NCBI RefSeq assembly: GCF_900099805.1 | Contig: NZ_FNDR01000004.1 | Location: 248,001 to 312,000 of the forward strand | From: Variovorax sp. OV700 | GTDB taxonomy: Bacteria; Pseudomonadota; Gammaproteobacteria; Burkholderiales; Burkholderiaceae_C | Direction of reading: 5' to 3' | DNA length: 64,000 bases | In this document: positions 1 to 8,453 of the stretch, one piece after another | Layout: every line of letters starts with the position of its first letter | Numbering within the stretch: the first letter of the stretch is position 1 | Program-made: the position numbers and the translations under genes | Notes under the pieces: generated by a model | What the model was told of the DNA's origin: nothing | Seen by the model: only the letters and a program-made list of their open reading frames with translations | Database searches by the model: none

Positions 1-803
1 ACCCGAGCTATGCCACCGCGCAAGAGAACCTGGGCGACGTGTACGCGCGGCTGGCCAGCCAGGCCTACAGCAAGGCGCTGCAACTCGACCAGAACAACAC
101 GGCGGTGCAACCCAAGCTGGCGGTGATCCGCACCTTGTTCACTCCGGCACCGGTGGGCGGTAAATCCGCGGCCACGGCGATGGCGGCTGCGCCTGCCGCA
201 AAGACCGCCGCGCCCACTGCTGCGCCTGCGCCTGTCGCGAAGGCGGCCGCTGCCCCAACGCCCACCCCAGCTCCCGTGCCTGCACCTGCGCCAGTCAAGG
301 CAGCAGCACCGGCGGCAGCGCCGACACCCGTGCCACCGGCACCGCCACCGCCTGTGGTGGTGGCGAAGGCGCCCGAGGCTTCGATGCCATCCGCATCCGC
401 ATCTGCATCCGCATCCACACCTGCATCCACGCCGGCCGCGGTAGCAGCAGCAGCAACGCCCGGCTCGACGGCCGAGGTGGAATCGGCCGTGCGCGGATGG
501 GCCGCCGCTTGGGCGTCGCAGGACATGGAGCGCTACCTTGGCGCCTACGGCCCCGAGTTCAATCCCGGCGGCGGACAAAGTCGCAAGAGCTGGGAAGAAG
601 AACGCCGCGCGCGAATCGTCGGCAAGTCGAGCATCAGCGTGAATCTCGAGAACCTGGCGATCAACGTCAACGGACAAACCGCGACCGCCAAGTTCCGCCA
701 GATCTATCGCGCAGACAACCTCAACATCTCGAGCCGCAAGACACTGGAGCTGCATCGCTCTGGCAACCAATGGCAAATTCGCAAGGAAAGCGTCGGGGGG
801 TAG
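1..803 (+). CDS. TPR-repeat protein with C-terminal NTF2-like (Cds6-type) domain, 5' end outside window
   Basis: The reading frame is open from base 3, so the start lies upstream; the visible first residues read as the end of a tetratricopeptide repeat (AYSKALQLD). A long alanine/proline/valine-rich linker follows (about residues 55-150 of the visible part) with a short Ser-Ala run. The last ~110 residues form an NTF2/SnoaL-like domain (WAAAWASQDMERYL near its start, ending QWQIRKESVGG). This domain type is found at the C-terminus of some L,D-transpeptidases, and the next gene carries one too. The stop TAG overlaps the GTG start of that gene, so the two are probably co-translated. A cell-envelope role is inferred; the function is not known. 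Confidence 0.8.
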   Translation, partial: PSYATAQENLGDVYARLASQAYSKALQLDQNNTAVQPKLAVIRTLFTPAPVGGKSAATAMAAAPAAKTAAPTAAPAPVAKAAAAPTPTPAPVPAPAPVKAAAPAAAPTPVPPAPPPPVVVAKAPEASMPSASASASASTPASTPAAVAAAATPGSTAEVESAVRGWAAAWASQDMERYLGAYGPEFNPGGGQSRKSWEEERRARIVGKSSISVNLENLAINVNGQTATAKFRQIYRADNLNISSRKTLELHRSGNQWQIRKESVGG

Positions 804-2218
804 TGGCGGACATCGTCCGGCGCGGCCGGCTTCCGAAGAACGCTCCGGTCCCGCGCAGCGGGAACTTGCTTGCGGCGCTCGTGGCGGCGTCGGTCCTTTT
901 GCTGACGGCGCCCGGCCCGGCCAATGCCTCCACCAAGCCCGGCGGTACCACCGCCAACTCGAAGACCAACGGCAGCCGACCGGTCCACCAGGCCGCCAGG
1001 GAAGCGAAATCTCGAGCAAAGAAGACCGCTGGCGCACAAACCGCAAGCGCGGCCAGCAGGTCCGCGCCGCGCAAGGCGGCGGCATCTTCGGCCGCCCTTC
1101 AGGAAGCCAGCGGCGCCGAGGCCCGACTGATCGCAGTCTACGAACTGTTCGGCCGCGGCCAGGCGCGGCCCGCGCTCGCCAAGGCCCGCAATCTGGTGCG
1201 CGACTACCCCAACTTTCAGCTGGCGCAGCTGGTCTACGCCGACCTGCTCGCAACGCAGGTACCACCGGCCCACGCCTTCTCCGACGCCTCGGGCATCGCA
1301 CGCCTGCGCGGCGATCCGGCCATGGCTGAACTGCGCGAAGAATCGCAGCGGCGCCTGCAGGCCCTGCGCGACAGGCCGCCAGCCGGCACCGTGCCTTCGC
1401 AGTTCCTGGCGCTGTCCACGCGCAGCCGCTATGCCATTGCGGTCGATGCCTCGCGTTCGCGGCTCTACCTGCTCGAGAACTCCGACAAGGGGCTGCAGCT
1501 GGTGGCCGATTACTACGTGTCGGTCGGCAAGTCGGGCATTGGCAAGGTCGCGGAAGGCGACGCGCGTACACCGCTGGGGGTCTACTACATCACGAGCAGC
1601 CTCGATCCGAAGTCGCTGCGCGACTTCTACGGCGCCGGCGCGCTTCCCATCAACTACCCCAACCCGTATGACGTGCGGCGCGGCAAGACCGGTGGAGGCA
1701 TCTGGCTGCACGGCACCCCGCCCCAGCAGTTTGCGCGCGCGCCGCTGGCAAGCGATGGTTGCGTCGTCATGGCCAACCCCGACCTGAAGCAGCTCTTGCG
1801 CAAGGTGCAGATCGGCGCCACCCCCGTGGTCACGGCCCGCAGCCTGCAATGGATCTCGCAGCCACAGGCCCAGAAAGACGCCCAGTCATTCACCAGTGCC
1901 ATCGCGGCCTGGAAAGATGCACGGGCCAACGGCAATGAAGCGCAATTGAAGAAGTTCTATTTGCCGGAATTCCAGCGCAACAACAATAAAAAATCCCTCG
2001 AAGGATTTTCGGTGCTCCACGACGAAGTGGAATATGCCCAAGGCAAACGTGTCCAGTTCAAGGACATGTCGTATCTGCACTGGCGCGATGGTGACGAAAC
2101 CATGGTCGCCACCTTCGGAGAAGTCTTCGAAGGCGAAAAGAGCGGACGCACTCGGCGTCAATACTGGCTGCGCCAAGGCAGCGAGTGGAAGCTCTTTCAC
2201 GAAGAAATCCTGGGCTGA
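803..2218 (+). CDS. L,D-transpeptidase (YkuD domain) with C-terminal NTF2-like domain
   Basis: Periplasmic L,D-transpeptidases cross-link peptidoglycan or attach proteins to it. The GTG at 803 is chosen because it overlaps the previous stop and is followed directly by a signal-like hydrophobic stretch (LLAALVAASVLLL); the open frame runs further upstream but only as a shadow. The product is 471 residues. A basic, Ala-rich linker and a helical region precede the YkuD domain (about residues 195-330), which has the catalytic signature with His303 and SDGC ending in Cys320. The last ~110 residues are an NTF2-like domain ending in WKLFHEEILG, resembling the one in the preceding gene. Family assignment is firm; the substrate is unknown. 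Confidence 0.9.
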   Translation: MADIVRRGRLPKNAPVPRSGNLLAALVAASVLLLTAPGPANASTKPGGTTANSKTNGSRPVHQAAREAKSRAKKTAGAQTASAASRSAPRKAAASSAALQEASGAEARLIAVYELFGRGQARPALAKARNLVRDYPNFQLAQLVYADLLATQVPPAHAFSDASGIARLRGDPAMAELREESQRRLQALRDRPPAGTVPSQFLALSTRSRYAIAVDASRSRLYLLENSDKGLQLVADYYVSVGKSGIGKVAEGDARTPLGVYYITSSLDPKSLRDFYGAGALPINYPNPYDVRRGKTGGGIWLHGTPPQQFARAPLASDGCVVMANPDLKQLLRKVQIGATPVVTARSLQWISQPQAQKDAQSFTSAIAAWKDARANGNEAQLKKFYLPEFQRNNNKKSLEGFSVLHDEVEYAQGKRVQFKDMSYLHWRDGDETMVATFGEVFEGEKSGRTRRQYWLRQGSEWKLFHEEILG

Positions 2219-2501
2219 ACCTGACTTTCGGCCCTCCTATGAGGGGGGTCATGCTCAAAATCCGTGATTTTTTGCTCAGATGTTGGCCCGAACTTGGCCG
2301 TTACATCTCGCTTCACGATACCCGTGCTACGTAACACGTAACGCGCTGGTGCCCGTAACGTCGACCTCGTGCGCGTTCCGTCCGCACCGTAACGACGTCC
2401 CCCGTTCATGGGATGGGTACCTTTGTTATCAGAGGGAAGAATGGTCTCCGGACTGTTAATCACCCCCTGAAGTTCGATCGCGTCGCAGGACGGCGCGGGC
2501 T

Positions 2502-2516
2502 TGGCCGCGTTCCTGC
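2502..2516 (+). promoter_or_regulatory. Candidate sigma-54 promoter for the Flp pilin/tad operon
   Basis: TGGCCGC (2502-2508) and CTGC (2513-2516) give the GG-N10-GC spacing that sigma-54 needs, with partial matches to TGGCACG and TTGC. It sits 110-215 bases downstream of the GTAAC cluster, a normal enhancer distance. A second, weaker GG-N10-GC match is TGGCCCG/TGGC at 2284-2298, upstream of most of the GTAAC words. Either could be chance; a sigma-70 candidate is also present. Confidence 0.35.
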
Positions 2517-2564
2517 TTAGACCCTTCGGTTAGCACAGGAACCTTCCTGTCTCATGGGTACCTC

Positions 2565-2594
2565 TTGTTGATACACAGAGTTACGCCGTATAAC
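2565..2594 (+). promoter_or_regulatory. Candidate sigma-70 promoter for the Flp pilin gene
   Basis: TTGTTG (2565-2570) and TATAAC (2589-2594) are separated by 18 bases, about 45 bases before the pilin start. It is the closest promoter-like sequence to the gene. It competes with the sigma-54 candidate as an explanation of expression. Confidence 0.35.
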
Positions 2595-2640
2595 ATCCAC
2601 CTGCCGTCACTGTTGTTAACAATTCCTTGAAGGGGAAATT

Positions 2641-2820
2641 ATGCTTCGCTCAATTACTCGTTTTCTGCGCGATGAAGAAGGTGCTACTGCAATTGAATAT
2701 GGGATTATTGCGGGGTTGATTTCGGTTGTGATGATTACGGCAATTACTGGCACCGACGGAATAGGCGCAAATCTGTCGACCATCTGGACGAACATCAGGA
2801 CCGCTATCGCAGCTGCTTAA
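2641..2820 (+). CDS. flp: Flp family type IVb pilin
   Basis: Major subunit of the Tad pilus, exported as a prepilin and cleaved by the peptidase encoded next. The 59-residue product begins MLRSITRFLRDEEG, then ATAIEYG and a hydrophobic helix (IIAGLISVVMITAI), the standard Flp prepilin layout with cleavage after the Gly and Glu at +5 of the mature protein. An AAGGGG ribosome site lies 5 bases before the ATG. The stop TAA abuts the ATG of the prepilin peptidase gene. The gene is distinctly more AT-rich than its neighbours, as is common for highly expressed pilins. Confidence 0.95.
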   Translation: MLRSITRFLRDEEGATAIEYGIIAGLISVVMITAITGTDGIGANLSTIWTNIRTAIAAA

Positions 2821-3336
2821 ATGACGTTGCAAGCAATGACATCAGCCTATTTGATGTGGTTGCTATTCATTGCCGTTTATGACTTCAGGCAACGCCGCGT
2901 CCCTAATTGGCTTGTGCTCGCAGGCGCCTTCCTGGCTCTTGTGGCGCTGACATTGGGGATGGGGCCCGTCAAGCACGACTGGGCTGCCGCCCTGCTCGGT
3001 GCAGGCGTGGCTTTTGGTTTTCTGGTGTTTTTCTACGCCCTCGGAGTCATGGGAGCCGGCGACGTGAAGTTCGCGGGAGCGCTCGGACTCTGGGTAGGCT
3101 TTTCGGCGCTGCTCCCCGTCTGGCTCATCGGCAGCCTCCTCGCCAGCCTTCATGCCGTGCTTTGGCTGATTCTTCGGCGCTGGCCAGTTTCCCCCCGGTT
3201 TTCGCTCGCGCCGTTCGGGCCGTCGCCGCCGACAGATGGAAGTCCATCGCCGACCCGGGTTCGCTTTATTCCCTATGCGGCCTATCTCGCGCTGGCCGCC
3301 GCGGTGTGGATGGTTTGGGGTCGACAGAGCGCCTAG
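2821..3336 (+). CDS. tadV: Tad prepilin peptidase (A24 family, CpaA/TadV)
   Basis: Inner-membrane aspartic peptidase that processes Flp pilin and the TadE/F pseudopilins. The 171-residue polytopic protein has the first catalytic Asp in the YDFRQRRVPN loop near residue 21 and the second in the GAGDVKFAGALGL motif (GxGD) near residue 80, as expected for the A24 family. Its length suits the short CpaA subfamily, which lacks the N-terminal methylase domain. The start directly follows the pilin stop. Confidence 0.93.
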   Translation: MTLQAMTSAYLMWLLFIAVYDFRQRRVPNWLVLAGAFLALVALTLGMGPVKHDWAAALLGAGVAFGFLVFFYALGVMGAGDVKFAGALGLWVGFSALLPVWLIGSLLASLHAVLWLILRRWPVSPRFSLAPFGPSPPTDGSPSPTRVRFIPYAAYLALAAAVWMVWGRQSA

Positions 3337-3402
3337 TCGCTCCGCCACCACGAGCTGTTCATCGATAGCTCTCGAATTGCTCCTTTTCTTGACACGCCGC
3401 TC

Positions 3403-4392
3403 ATGATCAATCTCACCAAAATCATCGCCGCCGTCCTCGTGCTCCTGGCCCTCGCGCTCGGCGGCTATGCATGGCTGCTGAGCCGCAAGCCCCCACCGCC
3501 CGTCGCGGTCGCCGCCTCTGCCGCCGCTCCGGGCAAGGCCGCCCAGGCGCAAACCTTTCCCGTGGTCGTGGCAGCCAAGCCGCTGCCGGCGGGCCTGCCG
3601 ATCCCGGCCGATGCACTTCGCATCGAACGCCTGACGATCAATCCAGTGGGCGCCTTCCAGGACACCGCGCCGCTCGCGGGGCGCGTGCCGGTGATCGACC
3701 TGAGCGAAGGCTCGCCGCTTCTCCAAGCCCAGCTCGTTTCCGGTCTTGCGCTGCGCATCGCTGAAGGCGAGCGTGCTGTCGCCATCAAGGCCGACGAGAT
3801 CATGGGTGTGGGCAACAAGGTTCAACCCGGCGACTTCGTCGACGTGTTCCTGATGCTCAAGTCGGACGGCAAGGACATCGACCGCAGCCAGGCGCGCCTC
3901 TTCCTGTCGCGCAAGCGCGTGCTGGCCTACGGCAGCGCCTCCGTCGATGGTCTGCCTTCCAAGATGGACAAAAACGGTACCGCACAGCAGGCCCAGCGCG
4001 CCGAGGCAGCCCGGACTGCCGTGCTCGCAGTGCCGGTGGACGATGTCAACCGGCTCACGCTTGCCGAAAACAGCGGCCGCTTGATCCTGGCGCTGCGCAA
4101 TCCCACCGATATGTCGGAACCCGATCCGAAGCTCTTTGCCGAGTTGCCCACCGCTTTGCAACCGTCTCCGCCGAAAGCCGGCGAACCGCGTCGCCCGCAA
4201 CTCGAAGGACTGGACCGCGCGCAGGCCGGTATCACCACGGCGGATTTCGTGACCGGCGGCAAGCCGGGCAGCGCCTCACGCGTGCCGGCTATCGCTGCTG
4301 CGCGGATTCCAGCGGCTCGCACCGACGACTCCCGCGGCGGACTCAAGGTCGAAGTCATTCGTGGCGACCGCAGCGAAACCATCAACTACTGA
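3403..4392 (+). CDS. cpaB: Flp pilus assembly protein CpaB/RcpC (SAF domain)
   Basis: Periplasmic, inner-membrane-anchored Tad component thought to work with the secretin. The 329-residue product has an N-terminal membrane anchor (residues 6-26), a Pro/Ala linker, then a SAF domain beginning FPVVVAAKPLPAGLPI and the RcpC segment with the GERAVAIKADEIMGVGNKVQPGDFVDVF motif characteristic of the family (cited in part). It is followed after 21 bases by the secretin gene. The C-terminal third is Pro/Ala-rich and poorly conserved in type. Confidence 0.9.
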   Translation: MINLTKIIAAVLVLLALALGGYAWLLSRKPPPPVAVAASAAAPGKAAQAQTFPVVVAAKPLPAGLPIPADALRIERLTINPVGAFQDTAPLAGRVPVIDLSEGSPLLQAQLVSGLALRIAEGERAVAIKADEIMGVGNKVQPGDFVDVFLMLKSDGKDIDRSQARLFLSRKRVLAYGSASVDGLPSKMDKNGTAQQAQRAEAARTAVLAVPVDDVNRLTLAENSGRLILALRNPTDMSEPDPKLFAELPTALQPSPPKAGEPRRPQLEGLDRAQAGITTADFVTGGKPGSASRVPAIAAARIPAARTDDSRGGLKVEVIRGDRSETINY

Positions 4393-4413
4393 TCAGCAAC
4401 AAGCGGCACGCCC

Positions 4414-5808
4414 ATGCATGCCACGCAGAAAACGAACTCCATGACGATCGCCCTTCTCGCGAAAACAACCGGCCCGGCCCGTCCACTGCGTCCAGCACTC
4501 GCGGTGCTGTGCCTGCTGGCCTCGGGCGTCTGGCCTGTGGTTTCCGCAGCCGCAGATCCGGCAGAAGCGCCGTCTCTTCGCCCCGCAATTCAACTGCGGA
4601 TCGACGCAGGCACGCAAAAGGAACTGCTGATCGGCAAGGGTATCGAGCGCATGGCCATCGCCGACGAGACGGTGGCCGGTGTCGCGCTCACCCGCCAATC
4701 GCCCAACTCGCCGGCCGCGCGCCTCATCGTCACCGGCAAGGCTGCGGGGCGGACCACGCTCATGGTCTGGGAAAAAGGCCAGTCGACCGCCACGGTCTAC
4801 GCGCTCGAAGTGCGGCGCCGCGCCTCGACGCTCTCCGGCTCGCTCAACAGCATGACGGCGCACCAGGAAGCGCGCGACGCGGCGATGGCCGCCGGCGGAG
4901 AAAAGTCGGCACTGATCGATCGCTCAGTCATCAACGTACGAAGCAACACCGTGCAGGTCGAAGTCAAGATCGTCGAGTTCAACCGCAGCGTGCTCAAGCA
5001 AGCCGGCCTCAACATCTTCAGCACGCGCGCCAACTCCAACGGCTTCAGCTTCGGGGTCTTCACGCCATCATCGCTGCGCTCGGTTTCCTTCGCTCCCAAC
5101 GGTGCAGTCAGCGGTGAATACAGCAATCCGCTCGCCCAGGCCTTCAGCCTCCTGTTCAATTTTGGCAAGGCCGGGATCGGCCTGAACGTCGGCTTCCTCG
5201 AAGGCAACGGCATGGCCCGCGTTCTTGCGGAACCGACGCTGGTGGCGCTGTCGGGCCAGAGCGCGAGCTTCCTGGCCGGCGGCGAACTGCCCGTGCCCGC
5301 TCCCCAGGGCCTGGGCACCACGAGCATCGAATACAAGCCGTTCGGCATCGGCCTTACGCTCACGCCCACCGTGCTGTCGAACGACCGCATCGTGCTCAAG
5401 GTGGCACCCGAAGCCAGCGACCTGGACTACACCAACTCGCTCAGCATTGGCGGTGTCGCGGTGCCCGCCATCAGCACGCGCCGTGCCGACACCACGGTCG
5501 AACTCGGCGACGGCGAGAGCTTCATCATCGGCGGGCTGGTGAGCCGCACCACGACATCGAACGCTGACAAGGTTCCATTGCTGGGCGACATTCCGGTGCT
5601 CGGAACCTTCTTCAAGCAGACCAAATACCAGATGAGCGAGAAGGAACTGGTGATTCTTGTCACGCCGCACCTGGTGAAGCCGATCGCCCGGGGCACCGAT
5701 CTCGGTCCGTACCTTCCCGGTGGTGCCGAACAACGCGATGGCGCCGTGTGGCGATCGCACCTGCTGGGGCCGGCGTCGGGCACGACTGTCCCGGGCTTCT
5801 CGCGTTGA
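4414..5808 (+). CDS. cpaC: Tad secretin RcpA/CpaC
   Basis: Outer-membrane secretin channel for the Flp pilus. It has 464 residues with a signal peptide (hydrophobic segment ending in VVSAAADPAEA), an N-terminal pilus-secretin/BON-like region (to about residue 150) and a type II/III secretin domain in the C-terminal half, with the VPLLGDIPVLGTFFK signature near residue 390. ATG 4414 is the first start; ATG 4441 is an alternative that still leaves a signal peptide. Confidence 0.92.
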   Translation: MHATQKTNSMTIALLAKTTGPARPLRPALAVLCLLASGVWPVVSAAADPAEAPSLRPAIQLRIDAGTQKELLIGKGIERMAIADETVAGVALTRQSPNSPAARLIVTGKAAGRTTLMVWEKGQSTATVYALEVRRRASTLSGSLNSMTAHQEARDAAMAAGGEKSALIDRSVINVRSNTVQVEVKIVEFNRSVLKQAGLNIFSTRANSNGFSFGVFTPSSLRSVSFAPNGAVSGEYSNPLAQAFSLLFNFGKAGIGLNVGFLEGNGMARVLAEPTLVALSGQSASFLAGGELPVPAPQGLGTTSIEYKPFGIGLTLTPTVLSNDRIVLKVAPEASDLDYTNSLSIGGVAVPAISTRRADTTVELGDGESFIIGGLVSRTTTSNADKVPLLGDIPVLGTFFKQTKYQMSEKELVILVTPHLVKPIARGTDLGPYLPGGAEQRDGAVWRSHLLGPASGTTVPGFSR

Positions 5809-5843
5809 CGCATACCGATCACGAAACGCAGGTGACCGACGCC

Positions 5844-7127
5844 ATGAACGCTCCCCGCGACAACCTCCCCGAAACCGGTGCGGAGACCTATCTCTTCGCA
5901 TCGCCGAACAGTAGCCACATCACGTGGCTGACCGATGCGCTCGGCCAGCTGGGCGCGGTGGTGATCCTTCCAGCCGAGGCCAAGTCGATCGACGAACGGA
6001 TCGCCATGCTCGGTCCGGCAGCGGTTTTTCTCGATTTCTCGGGCAACCATGCCACTGCGGCAAGCGAACTTCACCAGCGACTCAAGCGCGAATGGCCGAC
6101 GCTGCCGGTACTGGCGACAGGTGTTTCGGCCGAGCCAGCTTCCATGCTCGCTGCTCTGCGTGCAGGGGTGGACGATTTTGTCGACATGAGCGCACCTCCG
6201 ACCGATGCAATCAATACGCTGCGCAAGCTGCTCGATCGTCAAAGCAGCCTGCAAAGTCGCGCCCGCGGATGCACGCTTGCCCTGCTTGGCGCTCGTCCCG
6301 GCATCGGCGTGACAACCCTCGCGGCCAGTCTGGCGCTGATGCTCAACGACCAGCCGTCCCAAACGGCCGCGTCTTCTCATACGCGCAACGCGCGCCGCGG
6401 AGTGGCATTGCTCGATCTTGGGCTGCCCGCCCGCGACGGTCTTCTGTATCTTGACACTCAAAGCGGCTTCAGCTTTGTCGATGGCGTACGCAACCTGCGT
6501 CGCCTCGACCAGACGCTGCTGCACACCGCTGTGGCCCACCACACGAGCGGCGTCGCTGTGATCCCACTGCCAGCGAGTCTCGCGCAGGTGCGCGAGATAT
6601 CGCACGCGGACTCGGTGGCGCTGATCAAGCGACTCGGCGATTTCTTCGATTTCCAGATCGCCGACCTCGGCGGATTTTCGACGCTCGATTTCGTCGCCCA
6701 GACCGCCAAGGCAGCCCAGCGCAGCTGGGTTGTGTGCGACCAGAGCATCGGTGCAATCGTCTCCACCGCGAACTTGCTCAAGGAACTGCGCACCCGCGGT
6801 GTCGACACCGATCGGCTGTCGCTCGTGGTCAACAAGTTCGACAGCCAAGTCGGGTTGCCGGCCAAGGACGTTGCGGAACGGCTCGAACTGCCGCTGCACC
6901 ATGTTGTGCCGGCACGCGCCACGCAACTGCTCGCGGCCGCGAGCCGCGGCGAAATGCTGGTGCGCACCGCGCGCAATGACGCGTATTCGCAAGCCATCGC
7001 CGCTCTCGCACGCGGACTGAACCAGGAATACATGTCCGAAGCAGGCCAGCCGCCGGCCCGGCAGTCCCCTTGGGCGGCGCGAATGTCGCAAATTGCCGGA
7101 TTCTGGAAAAGCTCTAGTCAAGGTTGA
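5844..7127 (+). CDS. tadZ: Tad localisation protein TadZ/CpaE, ParA/MinD-like ATPase
   Basis: Cytoplasmic protein that positions the Tad machine at the pole. The 427-residue product starts at ATG 5844, which has an AGGTGA site 8 bases upstream; the frame is open earlier but overlaps cpaC. A receiver-like domain (about residues 15-140) is followed by a MinD/ParA-like domain. The P-loop is atypical: ARPGIGVTTLA in place of KGGxGKT, so the signature lysines are absent, as seen in several TadZ proteins. Co-transcribed with cpaC and the ATPase gene. Confidence 0.88.
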   Translation: MNAPRDNLPETGAETYLFASPNSSHITWLTDALGQLGAVVILPAEAKSIDERIAMLGPAAVFLDFSGNHATAASELHQRLKREWPTLPVLATGVSAEPASMLAALRAGVDDFVDMSAPPTDAINTLRKLLDRQSSLQSRARGCTLALLGARPGIGVTTLAASLALMLNDQPSQTAASSHTRNARRGVALLDLGLPARDGLLYLDTQSGFSFVDGVRNLRRLDQTLLHTAVAHHTSGVAVIPLPASLAQVREISHADSVALIKRLGDFFDFQIADLGGFSTLDFVAQTAKAAQRSWVVCDQSIGAIVSTANLLKELRTRGVDTDRLSLVVNKFDSQVGLPAKDVAERLELPLHHVVPARATQLLAAASRGEMLVRTARNDAYSQAIAALARGLNQEYMSEAGQPPARQSPWAARMSQIAGFWKSSSQG

Positions 7128-7136
7128 ACTGCCCCT

Positions 7137-8453
7137 ATGTCCAACGATCTCGAATTCGCCGACGACGACCAGGCGTTCATCAATTCCCAGCAGTTCCAGG
7201 ACATCAAGAGCTGGACTCATGACCATCTGCTGAGCCGCATCGAAGAGCTCGGTGCGGAGTTCGGTCGCTGGTCGCGCGCCTCGATCCAGCAGTTCGTCGA
7301 ACTGGAGGTCGACAGCTTCGTCCGGCTACGCCGCGTTCCGATCAACGACCGGGAGATGCAGCTCATCTCCGACGCGCTCACCAAGGAGCTGGCTGGCTTC
7401 GGGCCGCTGGAAGATTTGCTCAACGATCCCGCCGTCGAAGATATTCTGATCAACGGCTACCAGAACGTATACGTCTCGCGTCACGGAATGCTGGAGCGAG
7501 AGACGGTGCGCTTCGCCGATGCGGAGCACGTGATGCGCATCGTGCGCCGCATCCTCGCGCCGCTCGGCCGCCGGCTCGACGAATCCAACCCAATGGTCGA
7601 CGCGCGGCTGCCGGACGGCGGCCGTATCAACGTGATCATCGAGCCACTGGCAATCGACGGGCTCTCGGTTTCGATTCGAAAGTTCCGCAAGGAGCCGCTG
7701 ACGCCGGCGGACCTGGTGAAGCTCGGCACTTTCGATGCAGGCATGGCGCAGTTGCTGGAGATTGCCGTGCGCGCGCGCTGCAACATCCTCGTGAGCGGCG
7801 GCACCAGCTCGGGAAAAACTTCGCTGCTCAATGCGCTCGCAACCTTCATTCCGGCGCGCGAGCGTGTCATCACCATCGAAGACACGGCGGAGCTGTCGCT
7901 CGGCACCAGCCACGTCGTTCGGCTCGAAAGCCGCCCCGGCGGCTTCGACGGCACGGGCGTGGTGTCGATCCGCGACCTGCTGCGCAACAGCCTGCGCATG
8001 CGGCCGGACCGCATCATCGTCGGTGAAGTGCGGGGCGCCGAAGTCATCGAGATGATGCAGGCCATGAACACGGGCCACGAAGGCTCGATGGGCACCATCC
8101 ACGCCAGCTCGCCGCGCGAATGTCTCTACCGGCTCGAGATGCTCGCGGGCTTTGCCGGCTATCAGGGCAGTGAAGTGAGCCTGCGCCGGCAGATTGCGAA
8201 TGCCATCGATTTCATCGTGCAGATTGGGCGTCTTTCAGGTGGCCAGCGTCGAATCATCTCGCTGAGTGAAGTCACCGGCGTCAACGACAACGTGGTCGCG
8301 ATGCAAGAGCTTTATCGCTACGAACCGATTGTGTCGCCCGATGGCGAGGAACGCGATCGATGGGTTTCGCTTGGCATTGCGCCGCATTCGCCCAAGATCA
8401 CGCGCTTTCGCCAGTCACTGACGCGCGCGCAGCAAGGAGACAACCGTGCGTGA
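7137..8453 (+). CDS. tadA: Tad pilus assembly ATPase TadA/CpaF
   Basis: Secretion ATPase that powers Flp pilus assembly. 438 residues, the usual CpaF length. Walker A is GGTSSGKTS with Lys227; the Walker B and His-box region reads GEVRGAEVIEMMQAMNTGHEG, followed by GTIHASSPRECLYRLE. The gene end overlaps the GTG start of tadB by 8 bases. Confidence 0.96.
   Translation: MSNDLEFADDDQAFINSQQFQDIKSWTHDHLLSRIEELGAEFGRWSRASIQQFVELEVDSFVRLRRVPINDREMQLISDALTKELAGFGPLEDLLNDPAVEDILINGYQNVYVSRHGMLERETVRFADAEHVMRIVRRILAPLGRRLDESNPMVDARLPDGGRINVIIEPLAIDGLSVSIRKFRKEPLTPADLVKLGTFDAGMAQLLEIAVRARCNILVSGGTSSGKTSLLNALATFIPARERVITIEDTAELSLGTSHVVRLESRPGGFDGTGVVSIRDLLRNSLRMRPDRIIVGEVRGAEVIEMMQAMNTGHEGSMGTIHASSPRECLYRLEMLAGFAGYQGSEVSLRRQIANAIDFIVQIGRLSGGQRRIISLSEVTGVNDNVVAMQELYRYEPIVSPDGEERDRWVSLGIAPHSPKITRFRQSLTRAQQGDNRA

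Larger units (their letters stand above)
2219..2640. promoter_or_regulatory. Control region upstream of the tad pilus operon
   Basis: No gene is supported in this 422-base stretch. A short hairpin (CAAAATC/GATTTTTTG, 2256-2274) may terminate the upstream genes. Six GTAAC/GTTAC words occur: 2300-2304, 2331-2335, 2338-2342, 2355-2359, 2389-2393 and 2580-2584. Five fall within 94 bases, far more than chance would give. Candidate promoters lie at 2284-2298, 2502-2516 and 2565-2594 and are listed separately. The same words recur upstream of the adhesin and of the type I exporter genes. Confidence 0.55.

Noticed and set aside
6250-7127. TadZ/CpaE as a broken gene because its P-loop lacks lysine
   Set aside because: The frame is intact and in normal operon context; TadZ proteins often have atypical P-loops.
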